In this document: piece by piece, positions 9,170 through 17,218 of the stretch | Position numbering within the stretch: position 1 is the stretch's first letter | Layout: each line of letters starts with the position of its first letter | NCBI RefSeq assembly: GCF_013299185.1 | Contig: NZ_JAAFKG010000014.1 | Coordinates: 57,244 to 121,243 of the forward strand | Origin: Microcoleus sp. bin48.metabat.b7b8b9.023 | GTDB lineage: Bacteria; Cyanobacteriota; Cyanobacteriia; Cyanobacteriales; Microcoleaceae | DNA: 64,000 nucleotides | Direction of reading: 5' to 3' | Made by a program: the position numbers and the translations under genes | Notes under the pieces: generated by a model | Told to the model about the DNA's origin: nothing | Seen by the model: only the letters and a program-made list of their open reading frames with translations | Database searches by the model: none

Positions 9170-10345
9170 TTAACTATTAACTGTTTCCTTAAACTTCTTG
9201 TACAAATTCTCAAATCCCTCCAATACAGCGGGTTGTGGTGTCGTTCCCAAGCGGTTTTGATAGTAATTACAGAACTCTGCTGCCGGATCGAAATTGTTGG
9301 GATCGATATTAGTGCTCTCTGTTGGTTCTAGCAGTGCATCCCGATAGCGCGGTTCAATTAACACTGCTTGAGAACAGATTTGCCGCACGCGATCGGCTAA
9401 TCCGATTTGCGGGCTATCCAATTCGACAATTACCTTCAAAAAACCAGGATGATACTGATGAGCTTCTAAAGTAGCATCAAGATTGTCATTATCACATTGA
9501 AGCACTTTTAATGGTTTGTGGCAAGCCACCGGTCTAAATTCTACCTTTGCCTGACTTCCCGGCTCAACTTCGATCGAGTAAAATCCTTTTTCCTGTTCGG
9601 CTTCTCCAAAATCTAACTGAATCAAAGAACCGGAATAATAAGCGGGAGAATTCTTAGCAATCTGCTGGTGAATGTGGATGTGTCCGAGGGCAACATACTG
9701 AGCTTCTGGCGGCAGAGTTTGCGATGATAGCAGGTATTGTTCTCGCGTGTAGTAAGCGACTTCGGATTTGGCCAAGCGAGCGCCGTCAATGCTCATGTGT
9801 CCCATCAGCATATTCACAGTATTGTCTCGAAAATCTGTGGTTAAATTTTGCAGTAAATCTGCTACAATCTCGCGGTAGTCTTGACGGCGGTTGGCGTCGC
9901 CGGAGTGCCACAGAGAATTGGCATCTAACAGTCTTTGTTCCGAAGCAAAGGGCATCGCTCCTACGCACAGTTTACCGCTTTTTGTATTCAGAGTAATCGT
10001 GCCGCCGTCTGCCGATCGCCTGGGTTTACCCAAAGCGCGAACGCCGGCAAGGGATAGCAGTTGGGCGATGCTGTCGATGCGGGATGCTGAATCGTGATTG
10101 CCGGCGATCGCAATTGCGGGAATTTCGGCTGCTTGGAGTCCGCAGAAAAATTGATAGGCAATGCGTTCAGCGTAGGCTGGAGGGTTGGGAACGTCGAAAA
10201 TGTCACCGGCGACCAACACGGCATCGACATCGAGCTCCTTGGCTTGTTTCAAAATCTGTTCCAGGGCGATCGCAATTTCAGAAGTGCGATCGATCCCTCG
10301 AAAACGTCGTCCCAAATGCCAGTCAGCAGTATGAATTATTCGCAT
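9170..10345 (-). CDS. sbcD: Exonuclease subunit SbcD (Mre11-like phosphoesterase)
   Basis: A 391-residue nuclease subunit of SbcCD. The metallophosphoesterase motifs are in order: DWH (HTADWHLGRR, residues 5-14), GDIFD, GNHDS, and GHIHIH. The ATG start is at the usual place for the family, whose N-terminus begins directly with the first motif. The protein should form the 2:2 complex with SbcC encoded downstream. The start codon is followed upstream by a nine-copy TTGACAG array, so the promoter region is probably repeat-embedded. Confidence 0.95.
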   Translation of the reverse strand: MRIIHTADWHLGRRFRGIDRTSEIAIALEQILKQAKELDVDAVLVAGDIFDVPNPPAYAERIAYQFFCGLQAAEIPAIAIAGNHDSASRIDSIAQLLSLAGVRALGKPRRSADGGTITLNTKSGKLCVGAMPFASEQRLLDANSLWHSGDANRRQDYREIVADLLQNLTTDFRDNTVNMLMGHMSIDGARLAKSEVAYYTREQYLLSSQTLPPEAQYVALGHIHIHQQIAKNSPAYYSGSLIQLDFGEAEQEKGFYSIEVEPGSQAKVEFRPVACHKPLKVLQCDNDNLDATLEAHQYHPGFLKVIVELDSPQIGLADRVRQICSQAVLIEPRYRDALLEPTESTNIDPNNFDPAAEFCNYYQNRLGTTPQPAVLEGFENLYKKFKETVNS

Positions 10346-10356
10346 AGTAAGTTCGG

Positions 10357-10419
10357 CAGTTGACAGTTGACAGTTGACAGTTGACAGTTGACAGTTGACA
10401 GTTGACAGTTGACAGTTGA
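10357..10419. repeat. Nine-copy TTGACAG tandem array
   Basis: Nine near-perfect heptamers immediately upstream of sbcD. They resemble the short tandemly repeated repetitive (STRR) heptamers described in filamentous cyanobacteria. TTGACA resembles a -35 box, but the tandem context makes a promoter reading unsafe. Confidence 0.9.
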
Positions 10420-10586
10420 TTTGTAGTAGCGGCGGTGGATGGTGCGTGCCCGCCCTTTTAGTTGACAGAAGGAAGAAGACTTAGATAGTAAACTTGAGCG
10501 CGAGTTGTATTTTATGTTTGATTAGGTGCAGTGATAGTGGATTTATTTATAAAGTGTACAAGTTAATTTCAAACTGAGATATTCTA

Positions 10587-10937
10587 TCACTTATCTTCAC
10601 CAGACGGGCGGTTAACTCGAATCAGCATACCTGTTAATGTTTCTAGATTAGAAATAGCCTCATCAATCCGCGCTGCCAGCCGCTCTCTATTTGAATCATC
10701 TTTACAAACAATGATACCAGCATGGTCTGGTTGTAATGTATGCAGCTTGATAAAATGACGGCGATTGAGTGTTAAAATAGCGCGATCGATACTCAATGCA
10801 AAAGCTAATACTTCGTCATCAGGAATTTTTTGATTAGCATTTCCTGCTTCCTGTACTGTCAGGACATCGTGACCTAAAGTCCTTAGAAATTCTACAATTC
10901 GCCTTGGGTATTGTTCATCTGCATAAAAACGTGCCAC
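10587..10937 (-). CDS. DUF5615 PIN-like toxin candidate
   Basis: A 116-residue protein starting with GTG (MARFYADEQYP). The early Asp in FYADE and the later DRAILTLNRRHF segment fit the DUF5615 PIN-like family, which is thought to include RNase toxins. It starts four bases after the DUF433 stop codon, the standard arrangement of an antitoxin-toxin pair. Regulation by the DUF433 partner is inferred from this layout. No frame damage is seen, so this is the intact pair of the window. Confidence 0.85.
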   Translation of the reverse strand: MARFYADEQYPRRIVEFLRTLGHDVLTVQEAGNANQKIPDDEVLAFALSIDRAILTLNRRHFIKLHTLQPDHAGIIVCKDDSNRERLAARIDEAISNLETLTGMLIRVNRPSGEDK

Positions 10938-10940
10938 TTT

Positions 10941-11267
10941 TTAATCCTCCTCATTTTCTTGAATTGCTGTTTCAATCTCGTCAGGATATGCCTCAGCATA
11001 AGCCCAAGCATTTGCCAAGTCAGCGGCACGCAGAGTCGGATAATCTTCTAATAGTTCAGATTCCGAAATACCTAAACGGCGAGCATTTACCAGCACCCAA
11101 ACAGGAATGCGCGTTTGTCTGATACAAGCATCGCCGCCGCACACGCCAGGAGTCTTTTGAATTCCCGACCAAAAGTTAGTTAAGCTTTGGGCTAAAATTT
11201 GTATGGCTTGAGTCTTTTCTTCGGGACTTAGCGCCAGGAGTTGCGGTTGTAATTCTTTTAGTGTCAT
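10941..11267 (-). CDS. DUF433 family antitoxin candidate
   Basis: A 108-residue protein. Residues about 38-108 match the DUF433 helix-turn-helix-like domain (PGVCGGDACIRQTRIPVWVLV, then LLEDYPTLRAADLANAWAYA). The N-terminal 37 residues (MTLKELQPQLLALSPEEKTQ) are an extension common in cyanobacterial members. It precedes the DUF5615 gene by three bases. A second, highly similar copy lies at 11449-11775, so the region arose by local duplication. Confidence 0.88.
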   Translation of the reverse strand: MTLKELQPQLLALSPEEKTQAIQILAQSLTNFWSGIQKTPGVCGGDACIRQTRIPVWVLVNARRLGISESELLEDYPTLRAADLANAWAYAEAYPDEIETAIQENEED

Positions 11268-11422
11268 GTTCGTTATTCGTACTAAGTGGTAAAAAGTATA
11301 TGTTTGGTACTTGTCAAACTATTCTAGCACTTGCTACCCAGATTTATTCAGCCTATTTAAGTTCCAATTGTCTGGTACGCATTACCAGCCAAGAATAGAG
11401 AATAATGTAACTCACAACTTCA

Positions 11423-11446
11423 TTAAACAAATACAAAAACCTGCAC
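11423..11446 (-). pseudogene. Remnant of DUF5615 toxin start
   Basis: Directly after the second DUF433 gene, AAAGTGCAGGTTTTTG resembles the first codons of the intact toxin (AAAGTGGCACGTTTTTATG). The reading frame closes after seven codons and no further toxin homology is recognisable. It is best explained as the decayed toxin of the duplicated pair. The segment is short, so the call is tentative. Confidence 0.4.
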
Positions 11447-11448
11447 TT

Positions 11449-11775
11449 TTAATCCTCCTCATTTTCGTGAATTGCTGTTTCAATCTCATCAACGTGTGCC
11501 TCAGCATAAGCAAAAGCATTTACCAAATCGGCAGCACTCAGATCTGGATGACCTTCTAAAATATGAGCATCGCTAGCACCTTGACGGCGATAACTTATTA
11601 ACAGCCAAACAGGAATGCGAGTTTGTCTGATGCAAGCTTCGCCACCCATTACGCCAGGAGTCTTTTGAATTCCCGACCAAAAGTTGGTTAAACTTTGGGC
11701 TAAAAATTGTATGGCTTGAGTCTTTTCTTCGGGACTTAGCGCCAGGAGTTGCGGTTGTAATTCTTTTAGTGTCAT
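11449..11775 (-). CDS. DUF433 family protein, duplicate without toxin
   Basis: A 108-residue paralogue of the neighbouring DUF433 protein. The first 45 residues are nearly identical, and the DUF433 part differs (VWLLISYRRQGASDAHILEGHP). The start is placed at the MTLKELQ methionine; the ORF-track extension of 14 residues is not conserved in the sister copy. No intact toxin follows. It may persist as a solo antitoxin that could still act on the neighbouring toxin. That is inference. Confidence 0.82.
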   Translation of the reverse strand: MTLKELQPQLLALSPEEKTQAIQFLAQSLTNFWSGIQKTPGVMGGEACIRQTRIPVWLLISYRRQGASDAHILEGHPDLSAADLVNAFAYAEAHVDEIETAIHENEED

Positions 11776-11906
11776 GTTCGTAATTAGTGATGAAAATCTA
11801 CATTTTGTCACCATCAAATTATTCTAGCACTTGCCACCAGATTTAATTCAACATATTTAACGGTAAATCGTAGGCTGCACCGCCAGCACCAAATCCGAGA
11901 ACAATG

Positions 11907-12012
11907 TATAGCGTTTCTCAAAAAGATGAGGTATAACAGACAGCTTGTAAAACCACTAAACTATTAGGGCTAAAGCCCAACAACGTACCTCATTTTTCTG
12001 ATAACAGCCATA
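11907..12012 (+). mobile_element. TA-type MITE copy 1
   Basis: Begins TATAGCGTTTCTCAAAAAGA and continues GATGAGGTAT, ending with a diverged inverted end (CCTCATTTTTCTGATAACAGCCATA). The core contains GGGCTAAAGCCCAACAACGT. It belongs to the roughly 108-bp family best defined at 41266-41374. It lies just beyond the 3' end of the potassium channel gene. Confidence 0.7.
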
Positions 12013-12023
12013 ACTCAAAACTT

Positions 12024-12944
12024 TTATTCAACAGGCTTCACATCGTGAAACAGAGTATAATCAACCACTCGCGAACCGTCCGGTTTTCTGTGAATAATAT
12101 CTACAAACCGCATATTCCACACAATTTCTGACGCTACAAAAGAATGTCTGGCGTGAATTGTTTGCGAAACTGTGTCGTCAATTCCCGTTAGCGTAATTAC
12201 AATTTCGGCTTGCTGCTCGATCAAATCTTTGGCGGTAAGTTGGTACAAAGGACTGTTCTCATCAATTGCGTGCATCACCGTCCAAGTTAAGGCAAAAATA
12301 GGAGATTGACTCCGCATTAATTGCAAATCGTAAAAACGCCGCATATATTCTCCTTCCGATGTTACTTCGTCGCGGATCAAAGTAGCTCGCTGTTGCGCTT
12401 CTAAAATTTGGTTGAAGCGCTGATTTCCTGCGCGGTACATCAGAGTCGGAACGCCGTTGAAAGGAGCGATTATAGCTACGCGGCTGAAGATAACTCTAGC
12501 ACTTGGTCGAGAAAATCTCGAAAAAGCCAGTCCCGTTACCATAGCGACTCCCCACAAACCAAAAAACGCTTCGATCGCAACTATAGTGTTAGCGTACTCC
12601 GTGCGCGGATACATGGCACCGTAGCCGATTGTCGCCATTGTTTGCACGCTGAAATAAAAGGCATCTTTGAATGAACCGGGCCGTGCATTAGCAATACAAT
12701 CTCCTCCCGCTAAGTAAGCTAAGGCAAATAAAGAATTTGTCAGTACATACGACAGACAAATCAGCATAAAAAATTGCGGCCAAGAAAGAGTTAGCAGCCT
12801 GTGATATAGATCGGCAAAATGCAGGCGAGGTACTCCCAACTTGACAATACTTAGGGGGAATTGTCCTTTGCGACTGACTAAACGAGGCTGTGGCGGGCGA
12901 TTGCGGTGAATTTTCATTGCGATTTGTAACTGCGGCTGTGTCAA
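12024..12944 (-). CDS. Inward-rectifier potassium channel (KirBac type)
   Basis: A 306-residue K+ channel of the inner membrane. Two transmembrane helices (about residues 55-78 and 118-142) flank a pore helix and the selectivity filter TIGYG (MATIGYGAMYP). The cytoplasmic C-terminal half (about 150-306) matches the beta-sandwich Kir regulatory domain, including the ALTWTVMHAID and SPLYQLTAKDL segments typical of KirBac. The length is normal for the family. A second Met at residue 10 (MKIHRNRP) is a possible alternative start. The next gene is divergent and begins about 45 bases away. Confidence 0.93.
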   Translation of the reverse strand: MTQPQLQIAMKIHRNRPPQPRLVSRKGQFPLSIVKLGVPRLHFADLYHRLLTLSWPQFFMLICLSYVLTNSLFALAYLAGGDCIANARPGSFKDAFYFSVQTMATIGYGAMYPRTEYANTIVAIEAFFGLWGVAMVTGLAFSRFSRPSARVIFSRVAIIAPFNGVPTLMYRAGNQRFNQILEAQQRATLIRDEVTSEGEYMRRFYDLQLMRSQSPIFALTWTVMHAIDENSPLYQLTAKDLIEQQAEIVITLTGIDDTVSQTIHARHSFVASEIVWNMRFVDIIHRKPDGSRVVDYTLFHDVKPVE

Positions 12945-12988
12945 ATTGTAACTATTGCTTGGAGCTGGAAAACTTATCCTTTAGACTG

Positions 12989-13375
12989 ATGTCTAATTCC
13001 AAAAATTACGATAAAAGCGGAGTTTTAAAAATGCTTGAGCTTAACTGGCATGATAATCTGGCGATCGTTTCTTTTGTCGCTGCTATTGCGGGTCTACTGT
13101 TGCTGAGCGATAATCCCACCTCTGACGGGGCTGACGATTCCCTACGGGATAGCTTCGCCGATCGCACTTTGAGCGAAGAAGTCCTGATCAAGATGAGCTT
13201 TACTTACTGGATAGTTTACTGCATCTCTGTTTTCGGGCTGAAACTTCACTTACCAGAGGATAGCTGGTTGTTCCTGAGTTTGAAGCTGACTACTGTTCTT
13301 TCTTATTTGTTGACTGCTTCTAGCATCCTCAGCCTGCCGCTGCAACGCATGGCTGTCAGACAAGTTGAAGAGTGA
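12989..13375 (+). CDS. Small hypothetical membrane protein
   Basis: I place the start at MSNSKNYDKS (12989), because the longer ORF overlaps the divergent channel gene; MLELNWHDN at 13031 is also possible. The 128-residue product has three hydrophobic segments (LAIVSFVAAIAGLLLL, FTYWIVYCISVFGL, LKLTTVLSYLLTASSILSL). Between the first two, DSLRDSFADR is encoded by CCCTACGGGATAGCTTCGCC, a typical cyanobacterial small dispersed repeat inserted in frame. The function is unknown. Divergence from a potassium channel hints at a membrane-related role, but this is weak. Confidence 0.6.
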   Translation: MSNSKNYDKSGVLKMLELNWHDNLAIVSFVAAIAGLLLLSDNPTSDGADDSLRDSFADRTLSEEVLIKMSFTYWIVYCISVFGLKLHLPEDSWLFLSLKLTTVLSYLLTASSILSLPLQRMAVRQVEE

Positions 13376-13383
13376 AAAGAACG

Positions 13384-13450
13384 GGTTTGCAGTCAGGACT
13401 TCAGTCCTTCCGGTTGGAGTGAAGAAGGACTAAAGTCCTCACTACAAACC
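13384..13450. repeat. Inverted repeat (GTAGTGAGGACTTTAGTCC family)
   Basis: GGTTTGCAGTCAGGACTTCA pairs with its complement ending ACTACAAACC. It is one of many single copies of the hairpin family amplified at 37309-38411. It lies between convergent genes. Confidence 0.8.
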
Positions 13451-13540
13451 TCTTCAATAGTTTTGCATTAAAGATCGTCGGTTAAAACCGACTCTCATAT
13501 CAAATGCCGTGAGTTCGTCCCGCAAAGATCGATCGCACAA

Positions 13541-14875
13541 TCAGGATTTAAAACCCTTAGAGCTTTTCTTTTTATCCTGCGGCTTGGACTTTGACTTGTG
13601 AACTTCGCCTAAAGCTTCCTGAAATAAGTTGTGCAGGTGCAGGGGAACGCTGGCAATTTCCGGGAGTTCGGGTTCTAAGGGTTTTTTGAATTCTTGCAGC
13701 AGGGGCTCTAAATCGCGATCGATCTGAAAGTCTGTGCGCTGCAATACTGTTTGCAAAATTTGTTGTAATTTCGCTGGGTTAAGTTTAGCTAACCGCCGCC
13801 AAATCCAGGCATTAATTGCCGGATCTTCTAGATAGCTGCGAAGGAGTTTATCGTAACCGGGAATGGTGGAAAAGTCCTCGGCTGCAAGCATTTCGGTAAA
13901 CTGGCTGTAGTTAGACAAAAAGGTTTGTCCCCAGCGGGAATGAGAAAGCGCTGTCACCTTTTCGGCTTTTTTGAAGCGATCGGGCAATTCGACTTTCGGC
14001 GTTACCATTTTTGAACTCGCATTGCTGTCGATCGCCACCTCAACTGCTTTAGTATCGGCGCCTGCTGCTGCGATGGCGACTGCTTTGATTTCTTCTGGAT
14101 CGATTCCGGCATCTTCAACGATATCCGCGAGAGATTTACTTTGATCGATGCCAATATCAGCTAAGCGTTTTTTAGTCATTACCTCCTGAAATTCGGCCAA
14201 CTGTTTGTTGAGGTGATATCCCGATAGCGTCACTTCGTCACTGCCAAAAAATTCGGTAAAATCGTCGTGATACTGTTCTACTGACTTCCAAGCTTGCTCT
14301 AACAATTCTGGGGCGTCGCTGTACAGGTTATTTTTGTAATTTTGCTTGAAATTGCCGATCGCCACCGCCAACTTCGGCTTGCCCAATTTCCCCATGACAA
14401 TCGGAGGCCCCGACAGTATCCACCAGTCATCGGTGAGAGGCGCAATCCGAGCCCGCAAGATTTCTCCTAACTTAAAGCGAGACATTTCTGGCAGGAAATT
14501 AGCGCTGTTGGGCTTGACAGAGTAGTGCTTCGCCGTCAGCCAGTTCATCAGTTCCAAGCTGTCGGGGGAAATTTTAGTGATTTCAAACAAGCCGGTGAAG
14601 CTTTTTTGGCCCCAACTTTTTAGCAAACCGATCTCGATCTCGGTTAAATCCGGCTGAGTTTCGACAAAAAGGTCGATCGGCGTTTTGTTTCCGACTTTAC
14701 CTTCGACTGTAAAACTGTCAATTACCTGATTTTGTTGGGCAATATCGTAGCGCTCGCCCGTCGAGCGAATTGCGGCAAAAGCTTCTAAAGCTACCGCCAA
14801 CTCTCCCTCAGCATCCAGCACAAAGTCAATTAAATTTTGCTTGAGTGTCCAAGCTCTTTCCAACATTGCATCCAC
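13541..14875 (-). CDS. Conserved hypothetical protein
   Basis: A 444-residue soluble protein (MDAMLERAWTLKQ...). Residues 20-200 contain several aromatic-rich conserved-looking stretches (ISPDSLELMNWL, LTDDWWILSGPPIVMGKLGKPKLAVAIGNF). The middle is Ala/Asp-rich and may be a linker. The C-terminal 150 residues are helical and end in a Lys/Ser-rich tail (KSKSKPQDKKKSS). No catalytic motif, signal peptide or membrane helix is seen. No operon partner is present. I do not recognise the family by name. Confidence 0.75.
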   Translation of the reverse strand: MDAMLERAWTLKQNLIDFVLDAEGELAVALEAFAAIRSTGERYDIAQQNQVIDSFTVEGKVGNKTPIDLFVETQPDLTEIEIGLLKSWGQKSFTGLFEITKISPDSLELMNWLTAKHYSVKPNSANFLPEMSRFKLGEILRARIAPLTDDWWILSGPPIVMGKLGKPKLAVAIGNFKQNYKNNLYSDAPELLEQAWKSVEQYHDDFTEFFGSDEVTLSGYHLNKQLAEFQEVMTKKRLADIGIDQSKSLADIVEDAGIDPEEIKAVAIAAAGADTKAVEVAIDSNASSKMVTPKVELPDRFKKAEKVTALSHSRWGQTFLSNYSQFTEMLAAEDFSTIPGYDKLLRSYLEDPAINAWIWRRLAKLNPAKLQQILQTVLQRTDFQIDRDLEPLLQEFKKPLEPELPEIASVPLHLHNLFQEALGEVHKSKSKPQDKKKSSKGFKS

Positions 14876-15267
14876 AAGTTATACCAATTTTGAATGAAAG
14901 GATTTAGATTCTTAACAATTATCGGACTTGAAGCAACTGACGCTTTCACTCTCCGGCTGCGATAGAATGACGCAGATTGCGAAGAATGACCGAAATATGC
15001 GATCGATGCCTGAGTCCTGAATTAGTTTAATTTTAAGCCTAATTGTCAAAAAAAATGTCAGCCTCAAACTCTTATGTTAATCAGAGTTTGATATTCAAGC
15101 CGGAAAACCAGCCTTGGAAAGATTTGGCTTCCTAAAAAAAGCGATTTTAACTCATTTAAAAATACCCCTCTCCGATGTATAGAGTGGGTTCAAAATCCCC
15201 AATAACTTTGCTAAAATCGTGTTGAAAATAGTGTCATATCATCTCCGCTCGATTACCATAAAAAAAA

Positions 15268-15475
15268 GTTCGTAGTGCGGACTTCAGTCCGCAATCCGGA
15301 TGCGGACTGAAGTCCGCACTACGAGCCTTACTTATTGTGATTAATCGATCGGACAAGGTATCCGATCTCAGTTCGTAGTGCGGACTTCAGTCCGCAATCC
15401 GGCTGCGGACTGAAGTCCGCACGTGCGTTCCTTACTTATTGTGATTAATCGATCGGACAGGATATCCGATCTCAA
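15268..15475. repeat. 103-bp tandem duplication carrying a hairpin
   Basis: Two direct copies, starting at 15268 and 15371, each contain GTTCGTAGTGCGGACTTCAG paired with its complement, then TGTGATTAATCGATCGGACA. The hairpin is the GCGGACT variant of the dispersed family. The remaining part of the gap 14876-15509 is A/T-rich and shows nothing I can support as a gene. Confidence 0.8.
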
Positions 15476-15509
15476 GCAGTCCAAGACTGAAAAATACTTG
15501 CTGGCGCCT

Positions 15510-16031
15510 TTAGCGGCCGTCTCGATCAATGTCGCCAGGAACAGCCCGTTCAACCCGATCCCAAGCGTCGCGCGTGGCGTGCTTAGCTTTTTCCCAAGTC
15601 ACATTCGACTTACCGCGATTTGTTTCGTAATCGCGCTGCAAATCGCTTTCGATCTCGTTGAAGCTTTTACCTGTACTGCGATAGCGGCTGTAGCCCTCAT
15701 AACCGGTGCGGTATGCCGGTTGATAGTCCTCGTAAGTTGTGCTGGTGTCCGCGTAAGGACGGGAGCTATGGTTGTTTTGCCAGTAAGCATCTTCTACCGT
15801 GGGGTCGATCGACTCTGCGACACCTTTACCCGCCAAACCGCCGCCAAACGCGCCTACAACAGCACCTACAACAGCTCCTACAGGCCCGCCAAGTGCACCG
15901 CCGATCGCAGCGCCAGCAGCACCAGCACTCGCAGCACCGATACCCGTTCCCACAGGATGAGCTCCGGTTTCCCCTGACAGCGGGTCGAGGTTAGCATCAG
16001 GTTGCTTCACCGTTTTGTTATCATTGCTCAT
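15510..16031 (-). CDS. Glycine-zipper domain protein
   Basis: A 173-residue protein. Residues about 22-73 form a Gly/Ala-rich zipper (GAASAGAAGAAIGGALGGPVGAVVGAVVGAFGGG) of the kind that inserts in or packs against membranes. The C-terminal 70 residues are hydrophilic and charged (NEIESDLQRDYETNRGKSNVTWEKAK). Proteins of this layout are common in bacteria and often stress-induced, but no specific role is known. There is no signal peptide. It is a single-gene unit. Confidence 0.75.
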   Translation of the reverse strand: MSNDNKTVKQPDANLDPLSGETGAHPVGTGIGAASAGAAGAAIGGALGGPVGAVVGAVVGAFGGGLAGKGVAESIDPTVEDAYWQNNHSSRPYADTSTTYEDYQPAYRTGYEGYSRYRSTGKSFNEIESDLQRDYETNRGKSNVTWEKAKHATRDAWDRVERAVPGDIDRDGR

Positions 16032-16280
16032 GATATTTTTTCCTTTTATCTAACTGTAACTACGATTAAATTTAGCTTTTTAATTCCTATTTCTTCATCT
16101 TCCTTAGGGATGAATATGCTAGCTTAAAAAGCAGGCGAAGCGGAAGCATAAAACTATCCCGGACTAAATAGTAAGTGGTTAAACACGCTACTCAAATGAC
16201 CTAAGGTGCGCGGCGGGAGCGCACCCTAAATAATTACGCTCAAACGAGATCGTGTCTCGTCTCTTACTCGCAATAAAAAC

Positions 16281-16339
16281 GGTTTGTAGTGAGGACTTTA
16301 GTCCTTCTTTTTTGCGGACTAAAGTCCTCACTACAAACC
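16281..16339. repeat. Perfect 24-bp inverted repeat of the GGACTTTAGTCC family
   Basis: GGTTTGTAGTGAGGACTTTA opens a 24-base arm perfectly complementary to 16316-16339, with an 11-base loop. It is the cleanest single-copy example of the family. The rest of 16032-16451 has no recognisable gene. Confidence 0.88.
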
Positions 16340-16451
16340 AATTTTGTTTGGATTGTTAGAGCGGACATAATATGAGTCGCGATCTCTGCTCTTATTTGTC
16401 GTTACCCAAGCTGCATATTTACCAACTTGAGTTAGATGACAAATTGTTAAT

Positions 16452-16805
16452 TTATTCCTTGCCCGTGACCTTTTCAATCAGGTCTTCAGCTTTTTGAACA
16501 ATGTTTTCTTGCGGGTGTTCTTGCTTGTATTCCTTTAAACTTTCATCGTAAACCTTCTCAACCTTGGCAGGATTTTGAGCTGTATTGACGATATCTTCGT
16601 AAGCTGCTTGGGGATTGAGATCCTCAAAACTTTCTGCGGGGTCAGTAATTTTAGCCTCCGGCTGCGCCTGACTGCTGTATTGACCTGCGCTAGCAGCCTG
16701 ACTGGGTACGACGGCCAGACCGGCCAGAACGAGCAAAGCCAGCGTACATACCAGCAAAATGCTTTGACTCAATGTTTGCCCGAGAGCTTTTAAAACCCGC
16801 TTCAT
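16452..16805 (-). CDS. Small secreted hypothetical protein
   Basis: A 117-residue protein with an N-terminal signal peptide: KRVLK, then a hydrophobic core (SILLVCTLALLVLAGLAVV), then PSQAASA with a likely cleavage after AxA. The mature part is acidic and helical (YEDIVNTAQNPAKVEKVYDESLKEYKQEHP, then NIVQKAEDLIEKVTGKE). It is probably periplasmic or thylakoid-lumenal. Similar small cyanobacterial proteins exist without a known role. Confidence 0.7.
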   Translation of the reverse strand: MKRVLKALGQTLSQSILLVCTLALLVLAGLAVVPSQAASAGQYSSQAQPEAKITDPAESFEDLNPQAAYEDIVNTAQNPAKVEKVYDESLKEYKQEHPQENIVQKAEDLIEKVTGKE

Positions 16806-17218
16806 ATCAACGTCTCCTCGTATTTTGTCGCAAAAATTATCGTGTTTGTTGTCCCGATCGGGCGATCGCGCATCAAGAACCTCGGTTAAAGCGCCATCTT
16901 TATCGCAGCTACCAAAGAGCGATCGAGCGAACAGGGATATTTATCGTGATGTGCAACATACTAAGCTCCTGCTTGTTACCATTACTTCTACCAAAAGATA
17001 GATTAGTTAAACCAGCGGAACTCATCTAGTGTGAGGGGCGATCCCCTTCCGCAAAAAACTCTATCTAGCAGTTCTCCCATCAATGGCAAACCCTTACTCT
17101 TCTTTCCTCTTCCTACCCTTCGGGAACGGCTTCGCCGAACGCGTGCTTCGCGTCTTCGCGGTTCATCAAAAAAAGCCCATGCACCAAACATCAAAACTTG
17201 CATAAATACCCGATAAAA
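16806..17218. other. Non-coding gap with small dispersed repeat
   Basis: This 413-base gap has no supported gene. At about 17118-17160, CGGGAACGGCTTCGCCGAAC and the following CGCGTGCTTCGCGTCTTCGCG are palindrome-rich small dispersed repeats of the kind also inserted in the coding sequence at about 13140. Confidence 0.6.

Noticed and set aside
10357-10419. Promoter with multiple -35 boxes (TTGACA) for sbcD
   Set aside because: The same tandem heptamer occurs in several unrelated places and inside a gene end, so TTGACA here is repeat sequence.
11311-11559. 82-aa plus-strand ORF antisense to the DUF433 copy
   Set aside because: Mostly antisense to the DUF433 gene and spacer; no codon-usage or family support.
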